From Fictibacillus norfolkensis (GTDB lineage Bacteria; Bacillota; Bacilli; Bacillales; Fictibacillaceae): a stretch of DNA of 64,000 nucleotides. The notes under the pieces are model-generated. The model had not been told where the DNA came from and did not search any database. It saw only the letters and a list, made by a program, of their open reading frames with translations. Below are positions 26,720 to 35,809 of the stretch, piece by piece. The stretch is taken from contig NZ_JACSQM010000004.1 of the NCBI RefSeq assembly GCF_014836645.1, forward strand, positions 248,001-312,000. The letters run 5' to 3'. The first letter of the stretch is position 1; every line of letters starts with the position of its first letter. The position numbers were made by a program, and so were the translations under genes.

Positions 26720-26980
26720 GTGGAACGTGAACAACACTTTTTTGATAAGATCGAGAAGAAAACAAGTGTGAAAAAGGATGATATTTTTAAACTTGCTCAA
26801 TCCGTAAGCGGGTCAAATCTTCGTGACGAGCGCACGATTCGTATGCTGATTTCCCAAGTATCTTCTATGGCTGGAGTAGCGGTTTCGAAACAAAAAGAAG
26901 ATCAGATCGTTCAAGCTGTTCTTAACAATAACATCCCTCTCGACTTAGCAACATTATCTAAAATGTTTGAAGGTAAGTAG
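26720..26980 (+). CDS. spoVIF: Stage VI sporulation protein F (SpoVIF/YjcC family)
   Basis: An 86-residue soluble protein with the family pattern: FFDKIEKKTSVKKDDIFKLA, then LRDERTIRMLISQVS and IPLDLATLSKMF. SpoVIF contributes to late coat assembly and sporulation gene expression. The GTG at 26720 follows a GGAGGAGGACT site. In B. subtilis spoVIF is elsewhere in the coat cluster; next to gpsA is an alternative arrangement. Confidence 0.75.
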   Translation: MEREQHFFDKIEKKTSVKKDDIFKLAQSVSGSNLRDERTIRMLISQVSSMAGVAVSKQKEDQIVQAVLNNNIPLDLATLSKMFEGK

Positions 26981-27016
26981 GCTCAATTTTAAAATTGTAT
27001 AAAGTGGATAGAGCAC

Positions 27017-27089
27017 CTAAATCATGGAAGTGTTCCTTCAGTAAAGGAAGTATTTAGTCGAACACCCGGTCACGCCCGGGTGTTTTTTT
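27017..27089 (+). terminator. Nested hairpin plus strong terminator after spoVIF
   Basis: CTAAAT/ATTTAG (27017-27022, 27052-27057) encloses TTCCTT/AAGGAA. It is followed by the terminator stem ACACCCGG/CCGGGTGT (27062-27083) and seven T. The terminator is certain; the upstream hairpin may belong to a stable 3' RNA. Confidence 0.85.
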
Positions 27090-27138
27090 GTTTGGTTTTT
27101 TAATTGATATTGGCTGTTTCTTTGCTGTTTCGAAGGTA

Positions 27139-27299
27139 GTTGATTTCCGTTCCAGGTTGCTCGCTTTCAGCGGGGCAGGCGGTGAGCCACATTCGTACGT
27201 ATTACGTATAAGTGTCTCACCTGCCTAGTTGCAGTGTTTTCACATTTATGACCGCCCACCTGTCCCGCAGGAGGCACGCACCTTCCACTCCAATCAACT
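27139..27299 (-). repeat. Dispersed imperfect-palindromic repeat, copy 4 (minus orientation)
   Basis: GTTGATTTCCGTTCCAGG, TTGCTCGCTTTC, then a 30-40-bp extra segment, and TGTCCCGCAGGAGG to CACTCCAATCAAC. This is the reverse complement of copies 1-3. Confidence 0.85.
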
Positions 27300-27524
27300 T
27301 GTCAAAGAAGTAATCAAAGATTTGCTGGACACCTTCAAAAAATGAAACGGAAAGTCCATGCCTCCAAGTCCAACAATAACAAAATCGTCAGGCGTAATCT
27401 TGTGTATCAAGTTTTCTATGATCAATAAACAAGTCTAGACTCTTACAGAATTCCAACTTCCGAAAAAGTAAAGGAAAAACCAAGAATTATGCTATAATGT
27501 ACGCTGTGGACAAGGAGGATACAT

Positions 27525-27725
27525 ATGAGTGAAGGTTTGTTAAAAATGTGGGTGGCTTTATCAGCCATCGGTTTAATGTTTGTTGCTGTTTTCTCTATCA
27601 TGTTTAGTCGAGCGAAATTATCTGGAATCTTTCAGACAGTCGTTTCACTATTCGCGTGGATCTGCATGATCGTGGCAGGTATTCTAATCATCATCGTTGT
27701 GTTCAGCGGACCTGTACAAGGGTAA
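27525..27725 (+). CDS. yphE: YphE, DUF2768 membrane protein
   Basis: A 66-residue protein that is almost entirely two membrane helices (WVALSAIGLMFVAVFSIMF and FAWICMIVAGILIIIVVF). The start MSEGLLKMW and the position before yphF match YphE (DUF2768). An AAGGAGG site precedes the ATG. Function unknown. Confidence 0.8.
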   Translation: MSEGLLKMWVALSAIGLMFVAVFSIMFSRAKLSGIFQTVVSLFAWICMIVAGILIIIVVFSGPVQG

Positions 27726-27739
27726 AGGAGGAAGTCAAT

Positions 27740-28450
27740 ATGTCTAAAAAGTGGTGGATTCCTTTATGTTTAATTTTATTCACACTTTCAGGATGTTTGT
27801 ATCCGGAAGAAAGAAAAACACAGAATCGAGTTCCTTATCAAGATCAGATTACTGCGGTTCAGCAAGCTGTTGAGAGTTTTCAAAAAGATACGGGGGTACT
27901 GCCGATTAAAACAAAAGAGGCAGATACAGATATCTATCAAAAATACTTGATCGACTTTAATAAACTAGTTCCAAAATATATGCAAGAACCTCCCGGCAAT
28001 GCTTTTGAAAAGGGTGGAACCTTTCAATACGTATTGATCGATGTAGAGACAAAGCCGACTGTAAAGCTTGCAGACCTTGTATTAACTGACAAAGTTCAGG
28101 ATGTACAGGTTGCTTTAAATATCTATATGGCCGAGCACGACTACCCGCCATTTAAAAAGATAGAAGCACAAGGCAGGCACACTCTTGATTTTAAGAAGTT
28201 AGGTTTTAAGGAAGATCCGTACGTCACAAGTCCTTTTACGGGGAAGAAACTGCCATTTATGATCAATGGTGATGCAAAGATATTTATAGATTACAGGAAA
28301 GATCTAAGTGCAGCGATCACAAGCTACAAGGATGAATTGGATAAACACGAAGACATACGTCACCTACTAGCCGTTCATTCGTTTTTTGTGCCTGTCTATT
28401 CCGTTCCATATACAGTTGAAAATAATAAACCTATTTTTTTAATAAAATAG
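27740..28450 (+). CDS. yphF: YphF-like lipoprotein
   Basis: A 236-residue secreted lipoprotein with a basic start, hydrophobic core and lipobox LSGC (cysteine near residue 19). The mature part begins with LYPEERKTQNRVPYQDQI, and no catalytic motif is recognised. It lies 15 bases after yphE and immediately before spoIVA, as in B. subtilis. Function unknown. The start follows AAAGGAGG. Confidence 0.8.
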   Translation: MSKKWWIPLCLILFTLSGCLYPEERKTQNRVPYQDQITAVQQAVESFQKDTGVLPIKTKEADTDIYQKYLIDFNKLVPKYMQEPPGNAFEKGGTFQYVLIDVETKPTVKLADLVLTDKVQDVQVALNIYMAEHDYPPFKKIEAQGRHTLDFKKLGFKEDPYVTSPFTGKKLPFMINGDAKIFIDYRKDLSAAITSYKDELDKHEDIRHLLAVHSFFVPVYSVPYTVENNKPIFLIK

Positions 28451-28457
28451 GCATGAA

Positions 28458-28509
28458 CTCTCCCTTTTTCTAATACATTCATAGAAAAGGCGGAGAGATT
28501 TTTTTTGGA
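28458..28509 (+). terminator. Terminator of yphE-yphF
   Basis: CTCTCC-TTTTCTA pairs with TAGAAAAGG-GGAGAG, followed by ATTTTTTTT. Confidence 0.85.
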
Positions 28510-28630
28510 AATCCTTTGAACGAAACAAGCTTTATAGTTTCATCGGTAGGCACTCTAGTGCGCCCTCCCGTTTTTATGGAACTATACAACCGAGAAAAGC
28601 GAGGATCCAATAAAAATTTCCGTTCCTTTG

Positions 28631-28659
28631 TCATAATCAATAGGACAAAATCATACGAT
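28631..28659 (+). promoter_or_regulatory. Candidate mother-cell (sigma-E) promoter of spoIVA
   Basis: TCATAAT (28631-28637) and CATACGAT (28652-28659) are 14 bp apart. This matches the sigma-E pattern of an ATA-type -35 and a CATACAnT-type -10. spoIVA is sigma-E-dependent in B. subtilis. Confidence 0.55.
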
Positions 28660-28711
28660 GTATTGTCCAAGACTAGCATCCGGAACTTTATTTGGATCGG
28701 GAGGGAAATGA

Positions 28712-30190
28712 ATGGAGAAAATCGATATTTTCAAAGATATCGCCGAACGAACAGGCGGAGATATCTACTTGGGTGTAGTAGGAGCAGTTAGAACAGGGAA
28801 GTCCACATTTATTAAGAAGTTTATGGAGCTTGTGGTGCTGCCGAACATTGATAATGAAGCAGAACGCCAACGTGCTCAAGATGAATTACCGCAGAGTGCA
28901 GCTGGACGCACCATTATGACCACTGAGCCCAAATTTGTTCCAAACAACGCGGTGAAGATCAATGTAGGTGATGGGCTAGATGTTAACATACGTCTCGTTG
29001 ATTCTGTAGGTTATGCGGTGCCGAGTGCAAAAGGGTACGAAGATGAAAACGGCCCAAGAATGATTCATACACCATGGTATGATGAGCCGATTCCGTTTCA
29101 TGAAGCCGCTGAAATCGGTACTCGAAAAGTTATTCAAGAACACTCCACGCTTGGAGTAGTAGTAACAACGGATGGAACGATCGGCGAGATTCCAAGATAC
29201 GATTATGTGGAATCAGAAGAACGAGTGGTAGAAGAGCTGAAAGAAGTCGGAAAGCCGTTTATCATTCTGATCAACTCTACACAGCCGCACCATCCAGACA
29301 CGCAGAGACTTCGCAACGAGCTTTGTGAAAAATACGATATTCCTGTACTCGCGATGAGTGTTGAAGCGATGACTGAGCATGATATTAACAACGTGTTAAG
29401 AGAGGCGTTATACGAGTTTCCGGTGCTTGAGGTCAATGTAAATCTTCCTAGCTGGGTAATGGTCCTTCGTGAGAACCATTGGCTGCGTGAAAGCTATGAA
29501 GAAGCAGTAAGAGAAACGGTTCAAGACATCAAACGTTTACGTGATGTAGATAAGGTTGTAGGGTTCTTCGCTGACTATGATTTTATCGATGACGCAAGAC
29601 TCGCAGGAATCGAAATGGGGCAAGGGATCGCTGAGATCGACTTGTTCGCACCTGATTACCTGTACGACCAGATCTTAAAAGAAGTGGTGGGCGTTGAGAT
29701 CCGAGGCAAAGACCACTTGCTGCAGCTGATGCAAGAATTTGCATACGCTAAGACTGAATACGATCAAGTGGCAGATGCGCTAAGAATGGTTAAGCAAACA
29801 GGGTATGGAATCGCGGCACCAGCTATTACTGATATGAGCCTCGATGAGCCTGAGATCATCCGTCAAGGATCTCGATTCGGTGTAAGACTTAAGGCGATCG
29901 CACCATCTATTCACATGATAAAAGTAGATGTAGAGTCAGAGTTCGCGCCGATTATCGGTACGGAAAAACAAAGTGAAGAGATGCTGAGATACTTGATGCA
30001 AGACTTTGAAGAAGATCCGCTATCAATCTGGAATTCTGATATCTTTGGAAGATCGCTAAATTCAATCGTAAGAGAAGGAATCCAAGGGAAAATCTCACTG
30101 ATGCCAGAGAATGCAAGATATAAGTTAAAAGAGACATTAGAACGTATTATAAATGAAGGTTCAGGCGGTTTGATTGCCATTATTTTATAA
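28712..30190 (+). CDS. spoIVA: Spore coat morphogenetic ATPase SpoIVA
   Basis: A 492-residue protein that polymerises on the forespore surface using ATP and anchors the coat. It has MEKIDIFKDIAERTGGDIYLG, the Walker A motif GAVRTGKST, NSTQPHHPDT and the conserved C-terminus (LKETLERIINEGSGGLIAIIL), which is needed for localisation. Length and N- and C-termini match B. subtilis exactly in pattern. Confidence 0.97.
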   Translation: MEKIDIFKDIAERTGGDIYLGVVGAVRTGKSTFIKKFMELVVLPNIDNEAERQRAQDELPQSAAGRTIMTTEPKFVPNNAVKINVGDGLDVNIRLVDSVGYAVPSAKGYEDENGPRMIHTPWYDEPIPFHEAAEIGTRKVIQEHSTLGVVVTTDGTIGEIPRYDYVESEERVVEELKEVGKPFIILINSTQPHHPDTQRLRNELCEKYDIPVLAMSVEAMTEHDINNVLREALYEFPVLEVNVNLPSWVMVLRENHWLRESYEEAVRETVQDIKRLRDVDKVVGFFADYDFIDDARLAGIEMGQGIAEIDLFAPDYLYDQILKEVVGVEIRGKDHLLQLMQEFAYAKTEYDQVADALRMVKQTGYGIAAPAITDMSLDEPEIIRQGSRFGVRLKAIAPSIHMIKVDVESEFAPIIGTEKQSEEMLRYLMQDFEEDPLSIWNSDIFGRSLNSIVREGIQGKISLMPENARYKLKETLERIINEGSGGLIAIIL

Positions 30191-30527
30191 CTTATGGACT
30201 CCTATCATCAGGAGTCTTTTTTTTGTTCGTTAACCATAACGTAATCTGTATTTTTGTTTGTTTGACTAGAACAAATGACCTGTGCTAAGAGAGTGACTTT
30301 ATTACCTCGCGAGGGCAGATTTTTTGTAAAAAAAGGTCAAAAAATAAGGAATTTTAAGGGTTGAATAGCGAAAAACGCCTAAAAAAGATTGAATTTCTCA
30401 ATGTAATCGTATAATATAAGGCTTGTCACAGATATAATTAGTAAAATCTTGTATATTACATAAATGAAGGAATCATGATTCAAAAGTTGAATGATGGTGA
30501 ATAGTACCTTGAGAGGAGGTGAATGGA
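30191..30527. other. Intergenic region spoIVA-hbs
   Basis: The spoIVA terminator is at 30196-30223: GACTCCT and AGGAGTC around a 6-base loop, then a T run. The remaining ~300 bp is the AT-rich hbs upstream region. It has a TATAAT at 30410-30415 but no convincing -35 (TTGAAT is 15 bp away). No gene was seen. Confidence 0.7.
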
Positions 30528-30800
30528 ATGAACAAGACTGATCTAATCAATGCAGTATCTGAGCAAGCTGAGCTTTCTAAGAAAGATGCATCTAAAGCAG
30601 TTGACGCTGTTTTCGAAGCAATCACTGGTACACTACAAAGCGGTGATAAGGTTCAACTTATCGGATTTGGTAACTTTGAAGTTCGTGAGCGTGCAGCTCG
30701 TAAAGGCCGCAACCCACAAACTGGTCAAGAGATCGAGATCTCTGCTAGCAAAGTTCCTGCTTTCAAACCAGGGAAAGCCCTTAAGGACGCTGTTAAATAA
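30528..30800 (+). CDS. hbs: DNA-binding protein HU (HBsu)
   Basis: A 90-residue nucleoid protein that bends DNA. It has [31 protein letters not shown] in the DNA-binding arm and [11 protein letters not shown]. The ATG at 30528 follows GAGGAGGTG; the GTG at 30519 overlaps that site. Its position after spoIVA and before folE-mtrB is conserved. Confidence 0.97.
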   Translation: MNKTDLINAVSEQAELSKKDASKAVDAVFEAITGTLQSGDKVQLIGFGNFEVRERAARKGRNPQTGQEIEISASKVPAFKPGKALKDAVK

Positions 30801-30822
30801 ATGATACATAGGGCAACTTAAG

Positions 30823-30853
30823 AAAGACCGTGAATCCATTCACGGTCTTTTTT
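30823..30853 (+). terminator. Terminator of hbs
   Basis: AAAGACCGTGAAT and ATTCACGGTCTTT pair perfectly around two bases, followed by a T run. Confidence 0.9.
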
Positions 30854-30883
30854 ATATGGATTATTCGAAGAGCGAAACCATAT

Positions 30884-30991
30884 ATCGGCAAGAATTAACA
30901 TGATATCGGCAAGAATGAGAATATATCGGCAACTATCAAGATTATATCGGCAACAAATGTAATTTATCGGCAACAATCCTGTTTTTTAGGC
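30884..30991 (+). repeat. 20-21-bp periodic array D (ATCGGCAA core)
   Basis: ATCGGCAA or ATCGGCAAC starts at 30884, 30905, 30925, 30946 and 30966, with a degenerate sixth copy (TTAGGCAAC) at 30986. The periods are 21, 20, 21, 20 and 20. The halves between cores vary. Just downstream TGACTCGCTAGAT resembles the reverse complement of the terminal unit of arrays A-C. Confidence 0.75.
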
Positions 30992-31048
30992 AACTCATTT
31001 TATGACTCGCTAGATCCACTCCGCACACGGCGTAAGGGTGTTCTCTTT

Positions 31049-31077
31049 TTGCTATTCTCTCTTCATTATGCTAAAAT
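31049..31077 (+). promoter_or_regulatory. Candidate sigma-A promoter of folE-mtrB
   Basis: TTGCTA (31049-31054) and TAAAAT (31072-31077) with a 17-bp spacer, 37 bp before the GTG start of folE. Confidence 0.55.
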
Positions 31078-31114
31078 TTTTCTATTGTGTGAATGGAATT
31101 GGAGGACAACCGGC

Positions 31115-31681
31115 GTGGCAGAAGTTCAAAAAGAAAAAATTGAGTTAGCTGTAAGAATGATATTAGAAGCGATAGGTGAAGACCCTGAGCGAGAGGGTTT
31201 AATAGATACACCAAAACGTGTTGCAAAAATGTATGAAGAAGTATTCCAAGGATTGAACCAAGATCCTAAAGAGCACTTTGCTACTATTTTTGGAGAAGAT
31301 CATGAAGAGTTAGTGCTTGTAAAAGACATTCCTTTCTACTCCATGTGTGAGCATCATCTCGTACCTTTCTTCGGAAAAGCGCATATCGGATACATACCTA
31401 AAGGAGGCAAAGTAACAGGATTAAGCAAGCTTGCTAGAGCTGTGGAAGCTGTTACAAAACGACCTCAACTTCAAGAAAGAATCACATCGACGATTGCGAA
31501 CAGCTTGCTAGAGACTCTGGAACCTCATGGTGTGATCGTTGTGATTGAAGCAGAGCATATGTGCATGACGATGCGCGGTGTTAAAAAACCGGGCTCTATG
31601 ACGGTTACTTCAGCAGTTCGTGGGGTTTTTGAAAAAGATCCTGCGTCTCGTGCAGAAGTACTAAGTTTAATTAGAAACTAA
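31115..31681 (+). CDS. folE: GTP cyclohydrolase I (FolE/MtrA)
   Basis: A 188-residue enzyme that converts GTP to 7,8-dihydroneopterin triphosphate, the first step of folate synthesis. It has the zinc and active-site segment [13 protein letters not shown], the histidine-containing IGYIPKG and [15 protein letters not shown]. The GTG at 31115 has GGAGGA 8 bases upstream and gives the B. subtilis MtrA length; the ATG at 31049 would add 22 hydrophobic residues. It forms the mtr operon with mtrB. Confidence 0.95.
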   Translation: MAEVQKEKIELAVRMILEAIGEDPEREGLIDTPKRVAKMYEEVFQGLNQDPKEHFATIFGEDHEELVLVKDIPFYSMCEHHLVPFFGKAHIGYIPKGGKVTGLSKLARAVEAVTKRPQLQERITSTIANSLLETLEPHGVIVVIEAEHMCMTMRGVKKPGSMTVTSAVRGVFEKDPASRAEVLSLIRN

Positions 31682-31693
31682 GGAGGTAACTTC

Positions 31694-31912
31694 ATGAAAT
31701 CAGAATTTGATTTTTTCGTGATCAAAGCGAAAGAGAACGGCGTAAACGTGATCGGCTTAACTCGTGGTACAGAAACAAGATTTCACCATTCTGAAAAGCT
31801 TGATAAAGGTGAAGTGATGATCGCTCAGTTCACAGAGCATACTTCAGCTGTGAAAGTTAGAGGAAAAGCAGTGATCTACACGAAACACGGAGAAGTAGAT
31901 ACAGAATCGTAA
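31694..31912 (+). CDS. mtrB: trp RNA-binding attenuation protein TRAP (MtrB)
   Basis: A 72-residue subunit of the 11-mer TRAP ring. With tryptophan bound the ring wraps RNA carrying about 11 GAG/UAG triplets. It has [50 protein letters not shown] and KHGEV, which match the RNA- and Trp-binding strands. A perfect AAGGAGGT site precedes the ATG. Its target is the trp leader at 38605-38865 in this same window. Confidence 0.96.
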   Translation: MKSEFDFFVIKAKENGVNVIGLTRGTETRFHHSEKLDKGEVMIAQFTEHTSAVKVRGKAVIYTKHGEVDTES

Positions 31913-31944
31913 AGATTACTTTCGGCGGTACATGTGCCAAAAAG

Positions 31945-31970
31945 CTGGGCTACAGATAAGCCTAGTTTTC
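31945..31970 (+). terminator. Probable terminator after mtrB
   Basis: CTGGGCT and AGCCTAG flank a short loop and are followed by TTTTCTTTA. The stem includes a G-T pair and the T run is interrupted. Confidence 0.45.
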
Positions 31971-32063
31971 TTTATGTCTTTTAAAAGAGGTTGAATCCTA
32001 ATAATTTTGGCGACTATGTTATAATAAGAAAGCACAATTTTGCTGTGTCATTGGAGGGATTTG

Positions 32064-32777
32064 ATGAACACCTTGGAACAGATTCAACGTTTAAAACAAC
32101 ATACACTTTTATTGATGCAGCACAGTTATGTAGAGCGATATATCCAACCTCCAGTATTTAATGAATCCAAAGTATTCATCACGTACTGTCTTTTGCGTGA
32201 ACTAGAATTGGATGAAGCTGTAGAAGCAGAGTACTTCAGTTCGATTACTCTCATTCAGTCTGCATTGGACCGTCATGATGATATTTTGGAAGAGCAAATC
32301 AACAAGAACAAAAAGAATCGTCAGCTTGTTGTATTGTCTGGCGATTATTTTAGCAGTCTATACTACTTACTTTTATCTCACTGTGAAAATTTAGATCTGA
32401 TCTCAAAGTTATCGAGCGCGGTTCAGGAAATTAACGAACTGAAGGCAGATCTGCATATTCAGAGTAAAGACAAGTTTTCAACCACGAGTGTAGAATATTT
32501 AAAAGTCATACAGAAGATCGACAGTCTTTTATTAACAAAAGCCGCTGAATCGTTTGGTCTCTATACATATATACCGTTTATCGAAAGGTACCTAACTGTG
32601 TCACGATATCACAGTCTTGATACGAGAAGAAGATTAAGTGAAGAACAGTTGAACTACCTCGAGACATGCGAGACGGGACTAAAGAATAAAGAAGTTGAGA
32701 TGCCTCTGTTGTTTCATAGAGAAGGATACAACATGGTAGATGCTAGCAAAAATGACTTAATGTTAGGAGAGGGTTAA
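32064..32777 (+). CDS. hepS: Heptaprenyl diphosphate synthase component I (HepS)
   Basis: A 237-residue non-catalytic subunit that sets product length with HepT, making the C35 tail of menaquinone. It lacks DDxxD motifs but has the component I pattern ([34 protein letters not shown]). The ATG at 32064 follows TGGAGGGATTTG. It heads the operon hepS-menG-mqnP-ubiX-mqnA-hepT. Confidence 0.88.
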   Translation: MNTLEQIQRLKQHTLLLMQHSYVERYIQPPVFNESKVFITYCLLRELELDEAVEAEYFSSITLIQSALDRHDDILEEQINKNKKNRQLVVLSGDYFSSLYYLLLSHCENLDLISKLSSAVQEINELKADLHIQSKDKFSTTSVEYLKVIQKIDSLLLTKAAESFGLYTYIPFIERYLTVSRYHSLDTRRRLSEEQLNYLETCETGLKNKEVEMPLLFHREGYNMVDASKNDLMLGEG

Positions 32778-32781
32778 TCCG

Positions 32782-33486
32782 ATGTTGAGTAAAGAAGAAC
32801 GGGTTCACTCTGTATTTGAAAAGATCTCTGATCAGTATGACTATATGAACGATCTGATCTCTTTTAAACAGCATAGTAAATGGCGAAAAGATACGATGAA
32901 AAGAATGAAGGTACAGCCTGGAAACCAATGTTTAGATGTTTGTTGCGGAACAGGTGAATGGACGTTCGCTCTTGCTGAAAAAGTGGGTACACAAGGGAAA
33001 GTAATAGGCCTCGATTTCAGTCAGAACATGCTGAACGTTGGGATCGAAAAGTTAAGGAAGCGACGAACTCCTGGAGTCAGCTTTATCCATGGCAACGCGA
33101 TGGAGCTTCCGTTCGAAGATAACAGCTTTGATTTCGTTACGATCGGTTTTGGGCTTAGAAACGTTCCCGATTATCTCCAAACACTAAAAGAGATGGCACG
33201 CGTTGTGAAGCCGGGCGGTAGAGTCGTATGTTTAGAGACTTCGCATCCGACGGTTCCGGTGTTCAAACAGCTCTTTAAATTTTATTTTACGTACATCATG
33301 CCGGTATTCGGTAAATTGTTTGCTAAAAGTTACCGAGAATACGCGTGGCTTCAAGAATCAACAGAAGCTTTTTTAACAAAAGAAGAACTGAAAGATCTTT
33401 TCAAACAAGCAGGTTTATCTAAGGTTGAAGTTAAATCGTATGCTTTAGGTGCTGCCGCCATGCATACAGGGAAAAAACAGCAATAG
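32782..33486 (+). CDS. menG: Demethylmenaquinone methyltransferase (MenG/UbiE)
   Basis: A 234-residue SAM-dependent methyltransferase for the last menaquinone step. It has [26 protein letters not shown], the SAM motif [14 protein letters not shown] and GFGLRNVPD, which are typical of UbiE/MenG. It is called menH in older B. subtilis literature. It starts 4 bases after hepS. Confidence 0.95.
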   Translation: MLSKEERVHSVFEKISDQYDYMNDLISFKQHSKWRKDTMKRMKVQPGNQCLDVCCGTGEWTFALAEKVGTQGKVIGLDFSQNMLNVGIEKLRKRRTPGVSFIHGNAMELPFEDNSFDFVTIGFGLRNVPDYLQTLKEMARVVKPGGRVVCLETSHPTVPVFKQLFKFYFTYIMPVFGKLFAKSYREYAWLQESTEAFLTKEELKDLFKQAGLSKVEVKSYALGAAAMHTGKKQQ

Positions 33487-33502
33487 AAGAGAGCGTTGCA
33501 GT

Positions 33503-34366
33503 GTGTGGAATAAAATAAAAATAATTTTAGAAATGATAAAGTTTGAACATACCATCTTTGCTCTACCGTTTGCATTTCTTGGAGCGATCATGGGAAACCT
33601 TGTTGAAGAGGGAACAGTTCCATCCTTGATGGAATGGGTTTGGATCACTCTCGCTATGGTCGGGGCACGAAGTTCTGCTATGGCTTTAAACCGTGCGATA
33701 GATTCAGAGATTGATGGAGCGAATCCTAGAACGAAAACAAGAGCGATACCAGCTAAGCTTTTAAAAAGAGGCGAAGTTTATCTTTTTATTCTCGTCTCAC
33801 TAGCTTTATTGTTCGTAAGTGCTTATCAATTAAACGCGCTATCAGTTAAGCTCTTGCCGCTTGCAGTCTTTTTTCTTGTTATCTATTCGTATACGAAGCG
33901 TTTCACGTATTTGTGTCATATCGTCTTAGGTGTGACGATTGCTATCGCGCCACTAGGCGGTTGGGTTGGTGCAACTGGAACATTAAGTCCGGAAGCCTTT
34001 TTACTATTTGTAGGGGTATTGTTTTGGACAGCAGGTTTTGACGTGATCTATGCTACACAAGATGCTGAATATGACAAGTCGCATGGGCTGTACTCCATTC
34101 CTTCTGCGTTTGGTATAGCTAATGGTCTGATAACTGCTAGATGGCTGCATGTTGCTAGTTTCATAGCGTTTGTCTCACTTGGCGTTGTATCAGGAATGGG
34201 CTGGATCTATTATTTAGGTGTGTTCATATCTGGTGCGATCATGGTGTATGAGCATTCACTCGTTAAGCCTCATGATTTGACTAAACTGGATGTTGCCTTC
34301 TTTACGATGAACGGTGTATTGAGTGTGGTCATGTTTATCTTTTCAGTAGGAGATTTGTTGATATGA
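33503..34366 (+). CDS. mqnP: UbiA-family prenyltransferase, probably MqnP
   Basis: A 287-residue membrane prenyltransferase with about eight helices. The first Asp-rich motif region is NRAIDSEIDGANPRTKTR and the second is DVIYATQDAEYDKSHGLYS. It attaches a polyprenyl tail to an aromatic acid. In Bacillales with the futalosine pathway this UbiA homolog (MqnP) sits with ubiX and mqnA, as here, and the gene is absent from the B. subtilis hep operon. The GTG at 33503 is chosen because translation from 33449 would overlap menG by 38 bases; the site is weak. Confidence 0.8.
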   Translation: MWNKIKIILEMIKFEHTIFALPFAFLGAIMGNLVEEGTVPSLMEWVWITLAMVGARSSAMALNRAIDSEIDGANPRTKTRAIPAKLLKRGEVYLFILVSLALLFVSAYQLNALSVKLLPLAVFFLVIYSYTKRFTYLCHIVLGVTIAIAPLGGWVGATGTLSPEAFLLFVGVLFWTAGFDVIYATQDAEYDKSHGLYSIPSAFGIANGLITARWLHVASFIAFVSLGVVSGMGWIYYLGVFISGAIMVYEHSLVKPHDLTKLDVAFFTMNGVLSVVMFIFSVGDLLI

Positions 34367-34953
34367 AAACTTTTACAATTGGAATAACAGGAGCGAGTGG
34401 TGCTGTTTATGGAGTAAGACTTGCTCAAGAGATCTTAAAAAGCGGACACAAGCTACATCTTGTTGTTACGGAAGCAGGGTGGCAAGTGTTTAGAGAAGAA
34501 TTATTGTGGGATACAGAGGACCGTGAACGCTGTATAGAAGAGAATTTTGCTTCATACGGTAAAGATCGTCTTCATTATCACACGCTTCGCGACTTTAATG
34601 CACCGATCGCGAGCGGTTCGTATCAGAACGACGGAATGGTCATCATTCCTTGTTCGATGGGAACTCTTTCTGGAATCGCTCATGGTGCTTCAGGAAACCT
34701 GTTAGAACGTACAGCAGATGTTATGCTGAAAGAGAGCAGAAAACTGATCTTAGTCCCAAGAGAGACACCACTTCACAAGATTCACCTTGAAAACATGTTA
34801 AAAGTAACCGAAGCAGGAGGAAAGATTGTGCCTGCGATGCCTGGTTTTTATCATCTGCCAAAATCGATGGATGATCTAGTGAACTTCTTGGTAGGTAAAG
34901 TGCTAGATAACTTAGGTGTACATCACGAATTGTTTACACGCTGGGGAGACTGA
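34363..34953 (+). CDS. ubiX: Flavin prenyltransferase UbiX
   Basis: A 196-residue enzyme that prenylates FMN to make the cofactor of UbiD-type decarboxylases. It has GITGASGAVYGVRLAQEIL, SYQNDGMVIIPCSMGTLSGIAHG, RETPLHKIHLENML and the C-terminal AMPGFYHLPKS. It overlaps the preceding gene by four bases (ATGA), so they are coupled. In this operon its cofactor would serve the decarboxylation step of futalosine-type menaquinone synthesis; no UbiD-type gene is in the window. Confidence 0.9.
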   Translation: MKTFTIGITGASGAVYGVRLAQEILKSGHKLHLVVTEAGWQVFREELLWDTEDRERCIEENFASYGKDRLHYHTLRDFNAPIASGSYQNDGMVIIPCSMGTLSGIAHGASGNLLERTADVMLKESRKLILVPRETPLHKIHLENMLKVTEAGGKIVPAMPGFYHLPKSMDDLVNFLVGKVLDNLGVHHELFTRWGD

Positions 34954-34959
34954 TAGATT

Positions 34960-35787
34960 ATGAACATCGGGGAAATCAGCTACACGAACATCATACCCCT
35001 TTATTTTTATTTAGATAGAGAAAGACTGATGGATCAAGGTGCGACTATAACTCAGGCAGTTCCATCCAGAGTAAACGCTTTAATGGAGAAACAGCTGGTC
35101 GATATCGGAGGCATCTCTTCGTTTTCATACGGAAAGAACGCTCTGAACTACAGCTTAGTCCCAGACCTTTCTGTTTCTTCGTTCGGAAAAGTAAACTCTA
35201 TCTTTCTTTTTTCAAAGTATAAGATCGAAGAGTTGGACGGAAAGAGAATCGCCTTAACATCTAGCTCAGAAACATCGGTCGCTCTATTAAAAATCATCTT
35301 AGACCGTTTTTATGGTGTTGAGGTTACGTACCAAGTAGAGACACCGAATTTTGAATTCATGCTGAACGCGTATGATGCATGCCTCTTAATCGGGGACGAT
35401 GCGATAAGTGCGAACCGTAAACGAGGCTCTTATCACGTTTATGATCTTGGAGAGATCTGGTATCAACAGACTGGGCTGCCGATGATCTTTGCCGTGATGG
35501 CGTATCGAAATGAAATGGAAACCGAACAAGGTGCGCTGTTATCGTATGTCGGAAGAAGTATGATAGACAGCAAGGAAAGATGTCAGAGTGAAAATTTTGT
35601 TCCGGTCATCGAGCGAGTGATAGCAGAACATGGAGGCACTTTTCAGTTCTGGAATTCTTATTTTAATGGATTAAATTATCAATTTAGTGGCGAACATGAA
35701 AAAGGACTCAACCTTTATTTTCAGCTAGCTGTAGAGTGCGGATTGTTAAATACAATGCCCTCTATCATTAAATATTCGTATAAGTAA
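34960..35787 (+). CDS. mqnA: Chorismate dehydratase MqnA
   Basis: A 275-residue protein of the MqnA/MqnD periplasmic-binding-like fold. It dehydrates chorismate to 3-enolpyruvoylbenzoate, the first step of the futalosine menaquinone route. It has IGEISYTNIIPLYFYLDRE, VPSRVNALMEKQLVDIGGISSF, the serine-rich SVSSFGKVNSIFLFSK, LTSSSETSVALLKIIL and LIGDDAI, and a tyrosine-rich C-terminus. MqnA is favoured over MqnD because of the N-terminal segment and the operon. It follows ubiX by 6 bases. Confidence 0.85.
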   Translation: MNIGEISYTNIIPLYFYLDRERLMDQGATITQAVPSRVNALMEKQLVDIGGISSFSYGKNALNYSLVPDLSVSSFGKVNSIFLFSKYKIEELDGKRIALTSSSETSVALLKIILDRFYGVEVTYQVETPNFEFMLNAYDACLLIGDDAISANRKRGSYHVYDLGEIWYQQTGLPMIFAVMAYRNEMETEQGALLSYVGRSMIDSKERCQSENFVPVIERVIAEHGGTFQFWNSYFNGLNYQFSGEHEKGLNLYFQLAVECGLLNTMPSIIKYSYK

Positions 35788-35809
35788 CGGGCGATAGGGT
35801 GAAACAAAA

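Larger units (their letters stand above)
26981..27524. other. Intergenic region spoVIF-yphE
   Basis: This 544-bp gap holds a two-hairpin 3' region (27017-27089) and repeat copy 4 (27139-27299). About 220 bp with no recognised element follows, up to the yphE ribosome binding site. A GCTATAATG at about 27489 could be the -10 of the yphE promoter. Confidence 0.65.
30801..31114. other. Intergenic region hbs-folE
   Basis: It holds the hbs terminator at 30823-30853 (AAAGACCGTGAAT/ATTCACGGTCTTT, T run), the ATCGGCAA-type periodic array (30884-30991) and the folE promoter (31049-31077). Confidence 0.75.
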
